Below, one piece after another: positions 11,601-23,791 of a stretch of 64,000 nt of DNA. The notes beneath the pieces are model-generated. The model was not told where the DNA came from, did not search any database, and saw nothing but the letters and a program-made list of their open reading frames with translations. Origin of the DNA: Ridgeia piscesae (Eukaryota > Annelida > Polychaeta > Sabellida > Siboglinidae); contig JAODUO010000071.1 of the NCBI GenBank assembly GCA_025642075.2, positions 408,501 through 472,500 on the forward strand, read 5' to 3'. Position 1 is the first letter of the stretch; every line of letters begins with the position of its first letter. A program made the translations under genes and the position numbers.

Positions 11601-12555
11601 CACCACTTTTTCTCCACCAGTCACGTCTCTCGATTGCTCCCATCTCATCCAGTTCCTGTCTTGTAGCCAACCATACAACATGTTAGATGGAAGAATCCAA
11701 CTTTCCTACAACAGCAGTCTTTGAAGTATGACAACTCCCATGCCTTGATATCGCCACTGCAATCCTCAGCATATTCTATGCTAACCTCAAGAAGAGTTAT
11801 TACTGTTGCACTTAACTTGATGACCTGGCAGAACTCTGATGCTGGTCAGATGATGCTGCCAGCGAGAAACATTTTATCTGCATTCTTCTAGAGCCCACAT
11901 TCTTCTAGGTCGTATGTCATAGTTGTTTGGGTTGCATATTAATTCCTGTTTGTTTGGCAACCAAGGTGCAGGCCATTTATGAAGAAAGCATTAATATTCC
12001 TGCATTTATACATTGATACATCCACAAACTTGACTATAGTTTGATCGATGCATTTCAGAGATGTCACAAAAGCAGCTGAACTTATTAAATAGAGTCAACG
12101 AGTGTGCACACAACATGTAATGTTTGCACAAGGAACACCAGCAGGGTGTGAACCTGCCACACACAACATTGAATCGATATTACCCTAAACTGTCCAAGTG
12201 AACAAAATGGTTAGACAATCAACTGACATTGCCTTTGCATTACAACAGTATTCTAAATGCAATCAGTCACAAGTGTATTTTATATTATTAGAACATTTTA
12301 CTTTATATCATCTGACAAGAATACATAATTATTAGTATACAATCTAAGCAATTATGCACAAATTCACTTTTCTGGATAACAAGTGCTGCTAATATTGTTT
12401 TGAACTCTTCTTTTGTGGAAACACATTCTCCGTCACCATGGCTGTCAATCACCCTATTTGAACAATTGTTTCTACCTGAAAAAAATGGAAAATTATAAAA
12501 CCTGTACAGTTGTTTCCCACAAGCATGATTTCGTAATGGTGGTTATTACAACAGA
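11601..12555. other. Gene-free stretch
   Basis: Ordinary AT-rich sequence. I searched the minus strand for further exons of the esterase fragment at 13263-14478 and saw none. Confidence 0.4.
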
Positions 12556-13217
12556 ACATGTTGCATTGCCTAACAATATGTAGCATTTTCTCTAGTTGAT
12601 TATCCTCAGTATGTCTAATGATATCCCAACTATGAATAAGGGTATGTATCATATAATAAACATTAGGTTTAATGTGAGGTGTGTGTGTAAAATAGTTATG
12701 ACATTACTTTATTGACTAATGCAATGTAACTTTATAATAGGACTGACGTAGAATTGTTCAAATTAGTGTCTTCGCAAGAGTGACACTATTGGTGGCACTC
12801 CAGTCAAGAGACTGACTGACCTGTCACATATGTAACAATTCTTATTTGCTCTGCTCATTTCTCCTGTTCAATGTATCTGTTTGTGGCCTGGTCTATCCCA
12901 TTTCCTTTGTTTCTTTTTCAGTGTCTCTGTGCCAGGTGGCCTTCTCTTTCCATGTGTTGGCTTAACAGATGAGCGCTACATGAGAAAAATATAATTGTTA
13001 TTAAAATAAAATGAACAAAAGCAAAATCATAAAAATTCATCAATACATATGATACAATAGATGTATTTTAAAAACTACATGAAAGTCCTCCAAGATATAG
13101 TTAAGCAGTAACTACAAGGCAAGTATTTTGTACAGGTTCAAGCATTTTTACATCTTTCAATAAAACAAACAAAACGTAGAACACAAAAAAAATGTAGAAC
13201 GAATTAATCTGTGTATC
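12556..13217. repeat. Segmental direct duplication, copy 1
   Basis: Aligns over its length with 14890-15515, with small indels. Shared blocks include gttgcattgcctaacaatat, ttctctagttgattatcct, ggactgacgtag, agtgtcttcgcaagagtgac and aacaaaacgtagaacacaaa. Copy 1 stops a few bases before the left arm of the 40-bp inverted repeat (13224). Confidence 0.9.
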
Positions 13218-13223
13218 GTTAAT

Positions 13224-13263
13224 CTTGTTACATTTGATGAAGGACAAAATGGCGACGATGTTT
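13224..13263 (+). repeat. 40-bp inverted repeat, left arm
   Basis: Perfect reverse complement of 16133-16172, about 2.9 kb apart. It contains acaaaatggcgacg, which fits a YY1-type AAnATGGCG site. The coding similarity of the esterase exon ends exactly at the inner edge of this arm. Confidence 0.9.
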
Positions 13264-14478
13264 CAAAGCAATGCTGGATACAGAAGCAACTGTAGTTTGA
13301 CCTTTGGCAGGTCAGAGGTCGTGTCACGCAACTTGAGAGCAACAGCTGCAGTTAGATTGCCACCAGAACTGCGTCCTGAAACGAGTCGCCATATAAATAC
13401 ATTTACTCGCAGTTTTACTGGAATATTATTGTTGTTTAGTTTGCAAACAGTAGTTTGTTATTGTTATGGTTATGTAGGCAGGTGCATATCTGGGCAGGTG
13501 TGGTTAGTAACTATCTAGGAGGCACATTCCCATACTCTATAACAGTGGATTTAAACTTTCAACGTGTCCTTTATACAGTGCATTTATACCATGTAGAAAA
13601 CCTGTATATTTATGATTTGTAAAGGGAATTTTTTTAATGTGACACATGTCTATAGTGATCATTTACATCATCACATCAATAATGTCCCCGCCATATTCCA
13701 CACATCTGCCTTGTCTTGTGGTGCGCACTGACAGACTCAGAATACACCTAGCATTGCTAACAAAGCCCTGAGCGGGTACAACATTGGGATATATATTTAA
13801 TTAATAATGTCCCCGCCATATTCCACACATCTGCCTTGTCTTGTGGTGCGCACTGACAGACTCAGAATACGCCTAGCATTGCTAACAAAGCCCTGAGCGG
13901 GTACAACATTGGGATATATATTTAATTAATATATTTTACCTGTTGTTCTTTCCCAAGTCTAGCTACCCACCAAAACCTGGGGTGGAATTGACTACTGTAC
14001 CCCTTGTATCTACCCCATACAATGTATGGATTATACTGAATCATTTATGTTTCATTCAACTTTTTCTGTTTGTCCCACCATTGCAGGAATAAGTCCATAT
14101 TCAAAGATAAACTCAAAGAAATGCCTGATATTACCTAACCAACCAAACAACCAACCAGACATAACAACACTCAATTATCATGATATCTCCCAAGTGCAGA
14201 ACCCAAAACACACATCTGGTGGGTGGTAAATGACTGATTATTACACGCCGCGACAAATCCCCATTTTGACAAGTTGTATGCATTGGGTATTGTTGGTGGT
14301 ATAGGTAGGATACTTCAGTCCACTGTAAGTAAGTAGCCACTGTCCAGTCATCTTACCTGCCACTGCAATCCGACTGGCGTCCACTCCAAAGTCCTTTGCA
14401 TTTCTCAGCAAGTACCTCGTCGCCGTTATGCAGTCGTCAAAGAGTGCGGGAAACTTGTCTCCTGGCGCGAGGCGATAT
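13263..14478 (-). pseudogene. Arylacetamide deacetylase-like esterase, two exons, truncated
   Basis: Two exons with matching phases: 14478-14357 reads YRLAPGDKFPALFDDC, ATRYLLRNAKDFGVDASRIAVAG; 13375-13263 continues GRSSGGNLTAAVALKLRD, PKVKLQLLLYPALL and then TGA (13263-13265). The family is the hormone-sensitive-lipase/AADAC group of alpha/beta hydrolases, ER-bound serine esterases. The nucleophile motif GxSxG is kept as GRSSG (family usual GDSAGG). The upstream HGGG oxyanion exon and the downstream exons with the catalytic Asp and His were not found. Similarity stops mid-sentence (family: YPALQ plus about 150 more residues) at the inverted-repeat arm, so this is probably a relic or a captured fragment. 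A live gene with distant exons cannot be excluded. Confidence 0.7.
13681..13930. repeat. 125-bp tandem duplication
   Basis: Two head-to-tail copies, 13681-13805 and 13806-13930, starting aatgtccccgccatattcc and ending atatatatttaattaat. They differ at about one base, so the duplication is young. It lies in the intron between the two esterase exons. Confidence 0.95.
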
Positions 14479-14505
14479 CTGTGGAAAAAGCAACTACAGG
14501 TGTAA

Positions 14506-14640
14506 ACATGAAACTTGTTCTCTGGCATGTGACAATAACGTGTAAATCAGGTCAACATGAAACCGGTTCTCTGGCATGTGACAATAACATGTGCAAAGCA
14601 TGTCAACATGAAACTTCTCTGACATTTACATAATAAATGT
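14506..14640. repeat. Short tandem repeat upstream of the esterase exon
   Basis: About 2.5 imperfect units of roughly 53 bp with the shared words caacatgaaac, ttctctggcatgtgacaata and acgtgtaaa or acatgtgca. It sits on the acceptor side of the intron 5' to the esterase exon at 14357-14478. Confidence 0.75.
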
Positions 14641-14889
14641 TTCTGCAAATTTGTCACCAGCTCCTGCCAGTAGAATAGAATTGGGAACACCCAATGTGGT
14701 TAACATTTATAAAAAGATATAGCATCATAAACCTAGATAAAATCCATTCAGAGATGCTGCGAGTGCATAAATATAGAGACGCTGTGTGTACATATATACA
14801 CAGAATATTAATATCATAAAATTAATAATATTAAATTTGTTTAGTAAATGACAATACATAAAATGTGTATAAAATAATAGATATGATAA

Positions 14890-15515
14890 ATAACATGTTG
14901 CATTGCCTAACAATATCCAGCATTTTCTCTAGTTGATTATCCTCTGTATGTCTAATGACATCCCAGATATGAATAGGGTATGTGTCATTTAATACACATT
15001 AGGTGTAATAGTGTGTGCGTAAAATATTTATGACATTGCTTTATTGACTAATACAATGTAACTTTATAATAGGACTGACGTAGCATTGTTCAAATTAGTG
15101 TCTTCGCAAGAGTGACGCTGTTGGTGGCACTCCAGTCAAGAGACTAACCAGTCACATATGTAACAATTCTTATTCACTCTGCTCATTTCTCCTGTTCAAG
15201 GTATCTGTTTGTGGCCACATTCTCCTGGTCTATCCCATTTAATTTGTTTCTTTTTCTGTGTCTCTGTGCCAGGTGGCATTCTCTTCACCTCTTACCTGTT
15301 GTGTTGGCTTAACAGATGAGCGCTACATGAGAAAAATATAATAGTTATTAAAATATAATGAACAAAAGCAAAATCATTAAAATTCATCAATACATTTTAT
15401 ACAATAGATGTATTTTAAAAAACTACATGAAAGTCCTCCAAGATATAGTTATCTGTCAATAAAACTAACAAAACGTAGAACACAAACAAAATGTAGAACG
15501 AATTAATTAAAATGT
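14890..15515. repeat. Segmental direct duplication, copy 2
   Basis: Partner of 12556-13217. It lies inside the interval bounded by the 40-bp inverted repeats, whereas copy 1 lies just outside. It has an extra caccattctcctgg-like insertion relative to copy 1 near 15215 and lacks part of the sequence before the final shared block. Confidence 0.9.
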
Positions 15516-17395
15516 ATCATGAAACTGATAAACAGGCAATTTTAAACATAAATTCCATGAAATTATGAAAAAGAGAGAATCCGGAAGTGGGAGACACTGG
15601 GAACATTCTGCCTATAGGACATTAGTACTTAGTACAGTATCTAATGTATCTACTTGGGCTCGGGACTCCGCATTGGTTGCTCCTTACAACGTTCCCCTGG
15701 CGAGAAACGTCACGACCTTCAACCCTCACAACTGATCACTGTGCTACGAGAAAGGGAGGGAGTATCTGCCCCTAAGCCCGGCGTGCCATTGCCGGATGTG
15801 ACGCTCCATATTGCGAGCATCACGTGATACACCCTTTGCCACAAGGCATCGAATACACATCTGTTACAATTATAATAGCAATTTCCTTCCTTTATATACC
15901 ATATAGTGTTTGACTGGCGAGATTGTGGTATCAACTTGTCAGAGCTTAAACTGATATATCTATTTCCAGTGAAGTTATTTATAATGTAGAATGGCGTTAA
16001 AACCTTGCTCATATGTTATATTATATCATGTGATACATTAAACATGTTAACATGTGAAACTATAATTATTCATCCATGCAGATTTGTGGATAGGTATGTT
16101 TTACAACATGTCACGTGAAACCAAGATGGCGCAAACATCGTCGCCATTTTGTCCTTCATCAAATGTAACAAGGAATTATTTTTAAATGTTGATATAATTC
16201 GCATAATTCCATATAACTCAAACTGGTAAACAAGAATACATAACATAAAATAATAAACATATAACAGATGTAGACTAAGACAAATTTAGTTATTTTATTT
16301 AAGATATTATCGACACCAATCAGCATAGTGATCATAATTTTGTTTTCCACATGCGTATTGGCAAAAGCACTTGTCCCAACAATGGTATTGACTTTAGGGA
16401 CAAAAACTAGACAATAAAGAACCTTTATCATCGGAGTGAGCAATGAATTAAAAGATCTTAAAGATAATACGATATCGGACAGGAAGACAATGCAATGACT
16501 AGATTCAGAAGCCCCATAGAACGAATAAAACATGGAGACCTAGTCACAATCCTGGCCAAGCAATTCTGAACACATTGTAATTTTGTGATGCTGTTGAAGG
16601 TAAAATTATGATAGAGGGAATTAGAACAGAAACATGCATTGAATCACGAATATGATATGACAATAATGGAACGTACGACCATTAGTTGCCGTTCAAAATA
16701 CCTCCACAAACTTTCATACCTTCGAGTAACTGCATCGTACAATCCGTGCCCGTCCTCGTTGTGTTCCGGCATCTGTTGATATCCTAGTGTCTGCTGTCAT
16801 CTTAAACTGCACCTTGTGTGCAGCTTAGTTGAGACCAACTGTCACACTACATTGAGCGTCAAACATGCATGTCTGCTGCACTCGACCCCCAATCGAACAA
16901 ACCAAGAAACAAATGAAGTTGGCCTTGCACTGTTAACCGCGAGAACTACATTTTGACCCCAACGATTCCATGCTATGGGTCGTTGCACTCTTCGGTCATT
17001 TGTTAATATAAATAACTCTCAGCAGTCACCGATGTGGCTAAGTTAAATGTTGTCAACCCCTGCGTTCTGGCGTAGCAACAAAGCCTTTGTTGGAGGCCGC
17101 AAGCTTTGCCGAGATTGTCCACCACCAATTGACGGAATGCATTGTCTGTGTTAAACTGTGATAATGTCAATGAAGCATGGCAGGTATTACACAGTTGCTT
17201 TGTATAGCACAAATAGCTTCGACATTCGTGTGAATATGCGCAAATAGCCATGACCGAATCCATGTGCGACTTAATGAGAATGAAGGAATGGGTAAGAAAC
17301 GAGTGGCGGGCGAAAACGTGGAGGAAGAGGGATGTAGACGAGTAGAGAAGAGTGGGAAAGAATAGGGAAGACGGGATTAATATAGTGTGACGCAG
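15516..17395. other. Gene-free stretch
   Basis: It contains the right inverted-repeat arm (16133-16172) and a 124-codon AT-rich minus-strand frame (16159-16533) without recognisable similarity, signal or plausible codon use. Nothing else stands out. Confidence 0.4.
16133..16172 (-). repeat. 40-bp inverted repeat, right arm
   Basis: Perfect reverse complement of 13224-13263. Immediately to its left is ccaagatggcgc, so two ATGGCG cores face each other within 35 bp (agatggcgc and cgccatttt), a pattern seen in YY1-type promoters. Confidence 0.9.
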
Positions 17396-17399
17396 AGAC

Positions 17400-17696
17400 A
17401 GAGGAGGGAGAATCGGAGGAAGAAAGAGAGAGATGGGGAGAGAGAGAGAGAGAGAGAGGGGGGAGAGAGAGAGATACAGTGAGAGAGAGAGACAGTGAGA
17501 GAGAGACGGTGAGAGAGAGAGAGAGAGAGAGACAGTGAGAGAGAGACAGTGAGAGAGAGAGACAGTGAGAGAGAGAGACAGTGAGAGAGAGAGAGACAGT
17601 GAGAGACAGTGAGAGAGAGACAGTGAGAGGGAGACAGTGAGAGAGAGACAGAGGGAGACAGAGAGAGAAGGAGAGAGAAGAGAGAGAGAGAGAGTA
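17400..17696. repeat. GA-rich microsatellite
   Basis: (GA)n with regular GACAGT interruptions every 10-20 bp. The minus-strand Ser/Leu frame across it is low-complexity. Confidence 0.97.
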
Positions 17697-17933
17697 ATAG
17701 TTTAATGTTCAAGAATCATTTAGTTTATATCTTAATGGACATTAATGGAAAAGTAAACTATGTTTTGTCCCGTAACATGCAGCAATGACATAATTGTTTT
17801 GGCGTATCGTGTTCATTGAAATATTACATACATTTGTAGTTGACCGGTTTTTTAATCTAATCACAAATTTGGAATGACCCCTATACAACTGAGTATTTGG
17901 CAAAGTAAACCGATAGACCTAAGTACTGCCGTT

Positions 17934-18048
17934 ACACACACACACACGCACACACGCACACACGCACACAACAAACACACACCCACACGCACACACACAC
18001 AATATCAATACTTTATTTTAATATATATATATAATATATATATATTAT

Positions 18049-18114
<66 letters not shown>

Positions 18115-18251
18115 AAGTATTGATATTTAAATTAAATGTGAACCGGGAACATGAGCTCATTAACTACAGGAATACACACGTTGATACATTCGTGAATTAA
18201 AAAAATCGAATTAAAAATTTATAATATAATTATATAAATAAAATATATATA

Positions 18252-18307
<56 letters not shown>

Positions 18308-18378
18308 GTGGACCGGAAACATGAGCTTATTAACTACAGGAATAAACACATGGATACAATGGAGAATAAAAAATCGAA
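17934..18378. repeat. CA and AT microsatellites between duplicated flanks
   Basis: (CA)n with CG variants at 17934-18001, (AT)n at about 18019-18111 and again at 18243-18301. The sequence after each AT run is duplicated: gaaccgggaacatgagctca with ttaactacaggaata at 18138-18180 and a diverged copy at 18312-18345. This suggests duplication of an AT-run-plus-flank unit of about 185 bp. Confidence 0.85.
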
Positions 18379-19580
18379 ATAATAATGAAGAACTTATTAA
18401 ATGCCCTATCCAAAATAACGCCGAATGTTTGGTGATGATAAAATATGAAGTACTTGAAGAAAGCTGTTGTTGTAGTAGTCTCCAACGACGTAACTATTAT
18501 TAACATGCAACATTGGTTGTTCAGTTACATGCGCGCATCTTCAGCACTGACCTGCCACGCCCTATAGGCTATATACATTCACTTGCCACGCCCATCTTCC
18601 CAACGTATAAAGTATGACATTTAGTTATAATTATGTGTAGCTTGATTATATATCCAAATATAATAACATGCCATATCATGTAATACAAGAAACTTAACAC
18701 ATACATAAAACTAATAATGTAAATGCAACAAAACAATCTTACCAGGCCGTTGGTGATAATTTACTACTGGGTCCCGATACTAGGTGTTGACTGGACATAC
18801 ATGTGCCTAACAGGTTGTCCCCTTTGTCCAGCAGGGCTTGGTTTTACACAGTAGTGCCCTCTGGTGACTAAGAGTATCCACTAGGGTTACATGACAACGA
18901 GATAGATGACTAGCTCTGAAGTGCAGGTTAGACTAGCAAAACAATTAAGCAACGCCTATTAGGTTATATTCCCCTAGTATTATTAACCAATTCACTCTAT
19001 AAAGAATTAGTATATAAACTATTAAATTACTTAATTAATAAATTAAAACTTCGTTTGCGTGTTTTCTATGAAATTAAAATGATTCATCCAATGTTCGTGC
19101 GAATTACACATTGAACACAATTCCTCCACAATGAATCGGAATGCAACCGCACAATATAATACGCGTTTAAAAAAAAAGCTTCACTTAAATTGCTTCTCGA
19201 TCATAAAGGTTTTCTTCCAAATTAGCGACACTACATAAGACGTCTGTTAAAAACAGCAACAGTTTTCTTGTACACCGAATGCTGAAAAGAACGCTATTAG
19301 CAATAAGTAAAAATCTCTGTACATGACTTCATTTCAGATTTATATAATTATTTAAATAATTACTGGTTATTTTTTGCATTTCAGGTGTCCCGTGTCCGTC
19401 CTGTTCGCCGGTGGCATCGCAATGGGTCCATTTAATTAACTCAGAGGACACGCGATCGACCATGTTTTAGCTGCTATTGCAAATAATATGTCACTATACG
19501 CTTATATTAATATAGCTGCAACTGCCATTTCCAAACTGAACAAGAGACAATTAAGAGCTAGGGTTTGGAAAAATAGGCCT
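18379..19580. other. Gene-free stretch
   Basis: AT-rich sequence with no recognisable exon or element. Confidence 0.4.
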
Positions 19581-19581
19581 A

Positions 19582-19702
19582 TACACACACCACACACACA
19601 GACACAACACACACAACACACACACACGCACACGCGCACGCGCACGCGCACACGCACACGCACACACACACACACACACGCGTACACCACACACGCACAC
19701 AC
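19582..19702. repeat. CA/CG alternating microsatellite
   Basis: (CA)n with a central acgcgcacgcgcac block. Strictly alternating purine-pyrimidine sequence of this kind can adopt left-handed DNA. Confidence 0.95.
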
Positions 19703-20289
19703 ATTTGCCTACTCTTACTGTATAATAATAATAAATATTATTTATTCGCGATAACCTTATAAAATGTACATTTTATCTTCCTAATGGTCGTGATGGGATA
19801 TTATTGCTCATTTAACGGATCTAGAGATGGTATGTATATATATACTTGAATCAGCCCTTCATCGACGACGAGACATCTGAAGACCACATTGGCTATTGTT
19901 AGGCCAAAATATCTGACAGGTCTTCCTCTTCGTTGTGAAAAGCTTCTTTTGACATGTCCCCGTTTTGCATTCGCTCGCACTTTGCGCCGTGACGTAAGAT
20001 AGACTTAACGTTACCGTTATAAAGTCTTATCTTTGTTTACTATATTTCTATTGCCCCTAAATCTTTGGAAACCAAACTCCGCTGAGTTTGAGCCCACCAT
20101 GACAACAGGGTTGGTCAATTTCAAAATCAATAAGCAACAAAAGGATGGTCAATATGTAAGAATAATACATAAACATTTATTATATGCCATGTACCCAGGT
20201 AAATTACTCGGAAAAAACATAAAATATATCATAGTAAATATATATATATATATATACATTACATTAATTTAAAACAAAATAAAAACATT

Positions 20290-20872
20290 GAAATACAGCG
20301 TGAGACCCGGGAGTCCAGCGTGAGATCCGGGAGTCCAGCGTGAGACCCAGGAGTCCAGCGTGAGACCCAGGAGTCCAGCGTGAGACCCGGGAGTCCAGCA
20401 TGAGACCCGGGAGTCCAGCGCGAGACCCACGAGTCCAGCGTGAGACAAGGGAGTTCAGTGTGAGACCCGGGAGTCCAGCGTGAGACCCCCAGTCCAGCAT
20501 GAGACCCTGGAGTCCAGCGGGAGACCCTGGAGTCCAGCGTGAGACCCGGGAGTCCAGCGTGAGACCCGGGAGTCCAGCGGGAGACCCTGGAGTCCAGCGT
20601 GAGACCCTGGAGTCCAGCGTGAGACCCGGAGTCCAGCGTGAGACCCGGGAGTCCAGCGTGAGACCCGGGAGTCCAGCGCGAGACCCGGGAGTCCAGCGTG
20701 AGACCCGGGAGTCCAGCGTGAGACCCGGGAGTCCAGCGTGAGACCCGGGAGTCCAGCGTGAGACCCGGGAGTCCAGCGTGAGACCCGGGAGTCCAGCGTG
20801 AGACCCGGGAGTCCAGCGTGAGACCCGGGAGTCCAGCATGAGACCCTGGAGTCCAGCATGAGACCCGGGAGC
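20290..20872. repeat. Minisatellite, 21-bp unit, about 27 copies
   Basis: The unit is gtccagcgtgagacccggg plus ag, with variants ccctgg, cgggag and a few 1-bp shorter units. Because 21 is a multiple of three, frames stay open on both strands (up to 225 codons). No exon with known similarity adjoins it, so it is treated as non-coding. Confidence 0.97.
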
Positions 20873-22000
20873 ATTGATGGGTAAGTAAGGTTACAAAGGC
20901 ATGTTTTAAATGAACAGTTGCCAGGGTGGAAAACATTTTTTGGCACCTTCCTGGGTATATAAAAACCCATAGAACACAATGTACACAATGTAGTTTATTA
21001 CAAAATTCATGGCAAACAGTGTGAACTTTTTAACACTGCCACATTCGTACAAAACACATGACATATACAAATTACCTATGTACACAATGCAGTCAGGTGG
21101 CTACAGCTACAAGGTAATGTGTCCAGAGATGATTTTAACTGTAAAAACCATATGATAAAATGATATGGATTTCAGATACCTAGATGCATGTTAAATCTAA
21201 GCAATCAGCAATAACAAAGTTAGCTTGAATATTATATTATTTGTGGTAAATGTCAGTACTGGTTTTAGACGATTTCCAATGAATAATTGCAGACTCGATA
21301 TTGTAAAAAAATTGCATCACATTTAAATGAGACATATAGAAAACTATTCACTTGAGCTATAATTGAGCTACCATATGTGTGTATATTGATAACTTCTTCT
21401 GAGAAAGTTTGCAATCACCAAACATTCCTGGATTATTCTACAACCTTTCAGAAGAAACGTGACTTATTTTATTCTAGATTCATCGATTTTGACCAGTTTT
21501 AGTGTTGGCACACCATACTATGTCAGATGGACATAAATTGGTAGTTCAGAGCAATAAGTTTATTTTCTGTGAACATTCCAAGGACCATCATTCAGTCATG
21601 TCAATGCAAAAATGCCTTTAAATCGTAACAAAGATCATTTAGAAATATTCTGGCAAAATGCCTTGAGCATCCACGTGGAAGAGATGTTGCTAGTTCAACT
21701 AATAAAATGGATTCAAATGAACTTTGTCAAACACTGTGACAACATTCTCACCAACTTGAAGATGCTGTATAATTGGTATTGTGGACTTTGGCCTACATTT
21801 ATACCTGACCAGAAAGCACTAAATTGGTAACTAGCCACCATGTGCACAGGGATGGATGTACAATATATAGCAGATATATACAAATTTGGCCCATCCATAT
21901 TACTCAGCTCTGAATATGTTCAGCCTCTAATTGTGTTTATCTTTCAGTTCAATTACCTCGACATTCATGGGCTGATTGTCGACAAATTACATTCAACATC
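20873..22000. other. Gene-free stretch between two minisatellites
   Basis: AT-rich and without recognisable coding sequence. A possible acceptor (atctttcag, ending about 21947) precedes a short open stretch that runs into the 66-bp array, but the peptide is not recognisable. Confidence 0.4.
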
Positions 22001-23238
22001 GTACACTGGATATTGTATGCATCTAGTGTGGTGGGTGTCTCATCAAGGGATGCTTACTTCGTACACCAGATGATAATATTGTATGCATCTAGTGTGGTGG
22101 GTGTCTCATCAAGGGATGTTTACATCGTACACTGGATGATAATATTGTATGCATCTAGTGTGGTGAGTGTCTCATCAAGGGATGTTTACGTCATACACTG
22201 GATGATAATATTGTATGCATCTAGTGTGGTGAGTGTCTCATCAAGGGATGTTTACATCATACACTGGATGATAATATTGTATGCATCTAGTGTGGTGAGT
22301 GTCTCATCAAGGGATGTTTACATCATACACTGGATGATAATATTGTATGCATCTAGTGTGGTGGGTGTCTCATCAAGGGATGTTTACATCGTACACTGGA
22401 TGATAATATTGTATGCATCTAGTGTGGTGAGTGTCTCATCAAGGGATGTTTACGTCATATACTGGATGATAATATTGTATGCATCTAGTGTTGTGAGTGT
22501 CTCATCAAGGGATGTTTACATCATACACTGGACGATAATATTGTATGCATCTAGTGTGGTGAGTGTCTCATCAAGGGATGTTTACGTCATACACTGGATG
22601 ATAATATTGTATGCATCTAGTGTGGTGGGTGTCTCATCAAGGGATGTTTACATCATACACTGGATGATAATATTGTATGCATCTAGTGTGGTGGGTGTCT
22701 CATCAAGGGATGTTTACATCATACACTGGATGATAATATTGTATGCATCTAGTGTGGTGAGTGTCTCATCAAGGGATGTTTACATCGTACACTGGATGAT
22801 AATATTGTATGCATCTAGTGTTGTGAGTGTCTCATCAAGGGATGTTTACATCATACACTGGATGATAATATTGTATGCATCTAGTGTGGTGAGTGTCTCA
22901 TCAAGGGATGTTTACATCATACACTGGATGATAATATTGTATGCATCTAGTGTTGTGAGTGTCTCATCAAGGGATGTTTACACCATACACTGGGTGATGA
23001 TATTGTATGCATCTAGTGTGGTGAGTGTCTCATCCAGGGTAGGTTTACACCGTACACTGGATGATAATATTGTATGCATCTAGTGTTGTGAGTGTCTCAT
23101 CAAGGGATGTTTACATCGTACACTGGATGATAATACTGCATGCATCTAGTGTGGTGGGTGTCTCATCCAAGATGTTTACACCATACACTGGATGATAATA
23201 CTGCATGCATCTAGTGTGGTGGGTGTCTCATCCATGGA
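22001..23238. repeat. Minisatellite, 66-bp unit, about 19 copies
   Basis: The unit contains tattgtatgcatctagtgtg, gtgagtgtctcatcaaggga and tgtttacatcatacactgga. Most plus-strand units read GTG|GTGAGT, a good donor-like motif. The 66-bp period leaves a 356-codon frame open (22013-23083, a 22-residue repeat with I-I-L-Y-A-S-S-V-V). The array is beyond the GTF2H4 stop. It resembles the donor-containing arrays of VARS2 and GTF2H4, but no exon could be identified beside it. Confidence 0.96.
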
Positions 23239-23254
23239 TATGTTTAATTACCAT

Positions 23255-23670
23255 TTCTAGTCATCACTGTCTAGATGTGATCTCATTTGCCTAGAAGTAA
23301 TTTCCATTTAACCTACACATGATATGACACTTTGACATAACTTTACTCTTGTCTAGACAATCTGCCGTCTAGACATTACCTCATTTCCATTCAGACAACC
23401 TGATTTCCCTCTAGACATCTCACATCTGTCTAGACATGTTGTCACTTCCATCTAGACATTAATCTACAGTGTAGACATGACCTAATTTCAGTCTAGACAC
23501 AGACATGGCCTGATGTCCACCTAAGGTTGATCTTGCGTCTGTCTAGAAGTGATCTCAATTGCATCAGACATGATCTCACTTATGTCTAGATCCGCTATTT
23601 ATCCTATCATCTCACTCCCATCTAGAAGTAATCTTACTTACATCTAGACATCTTCTGCCCAGACATAATG
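23255..23670. repeat. Degenerate repeat with TCTAGACA core
   Basis: About 14 imperfect units of 25-35 bp centred on the palindromic word tctaga (gtctagacat...tctcattt...). They are too diverged for one clear period. If GTF2H4 uses the ATTAAA-like signal near 23245 (minus strand), these units lie in its 3' UTR. Confidence 0.7.
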
Positions 23671-23791
23671 TCTTGATGGGCTCCCATCTCTATTGAGATA
23701 TTCCCATATCTTGCATCCTGTCGGTGTCTGGCACACTCGTGACCTTCAACACGACGTGACATGACCTTCAATGACCTGAAGTGTGACATGA

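Noticed and set aside
11237..11724. Ser/Leu-rich and Arg/Glu-rich frames
   Set aside because: TC/GA microsatellite translation.
16159..16533. 124-codon minus-strand hydrophobic frame
   Set aside because: AT-rich; hydrophobic residues follow from T-rich codons. No family resemblance.
20259..20988. Long minus-strand frames (up to 225 codons) of S-R-V-S-R-W-T-P-G type
   Set aside because: Artefact of the 21-bp minisatellite; several frames on both strands are open at once.
22013..23083. 356-codon plus-strand frame with 22-residue repeats
   Set aside because: It is the 66-bp minisatellite read through. The period is divisible by three and the units lack stops; there is no non-repeat coding sequence or family match.
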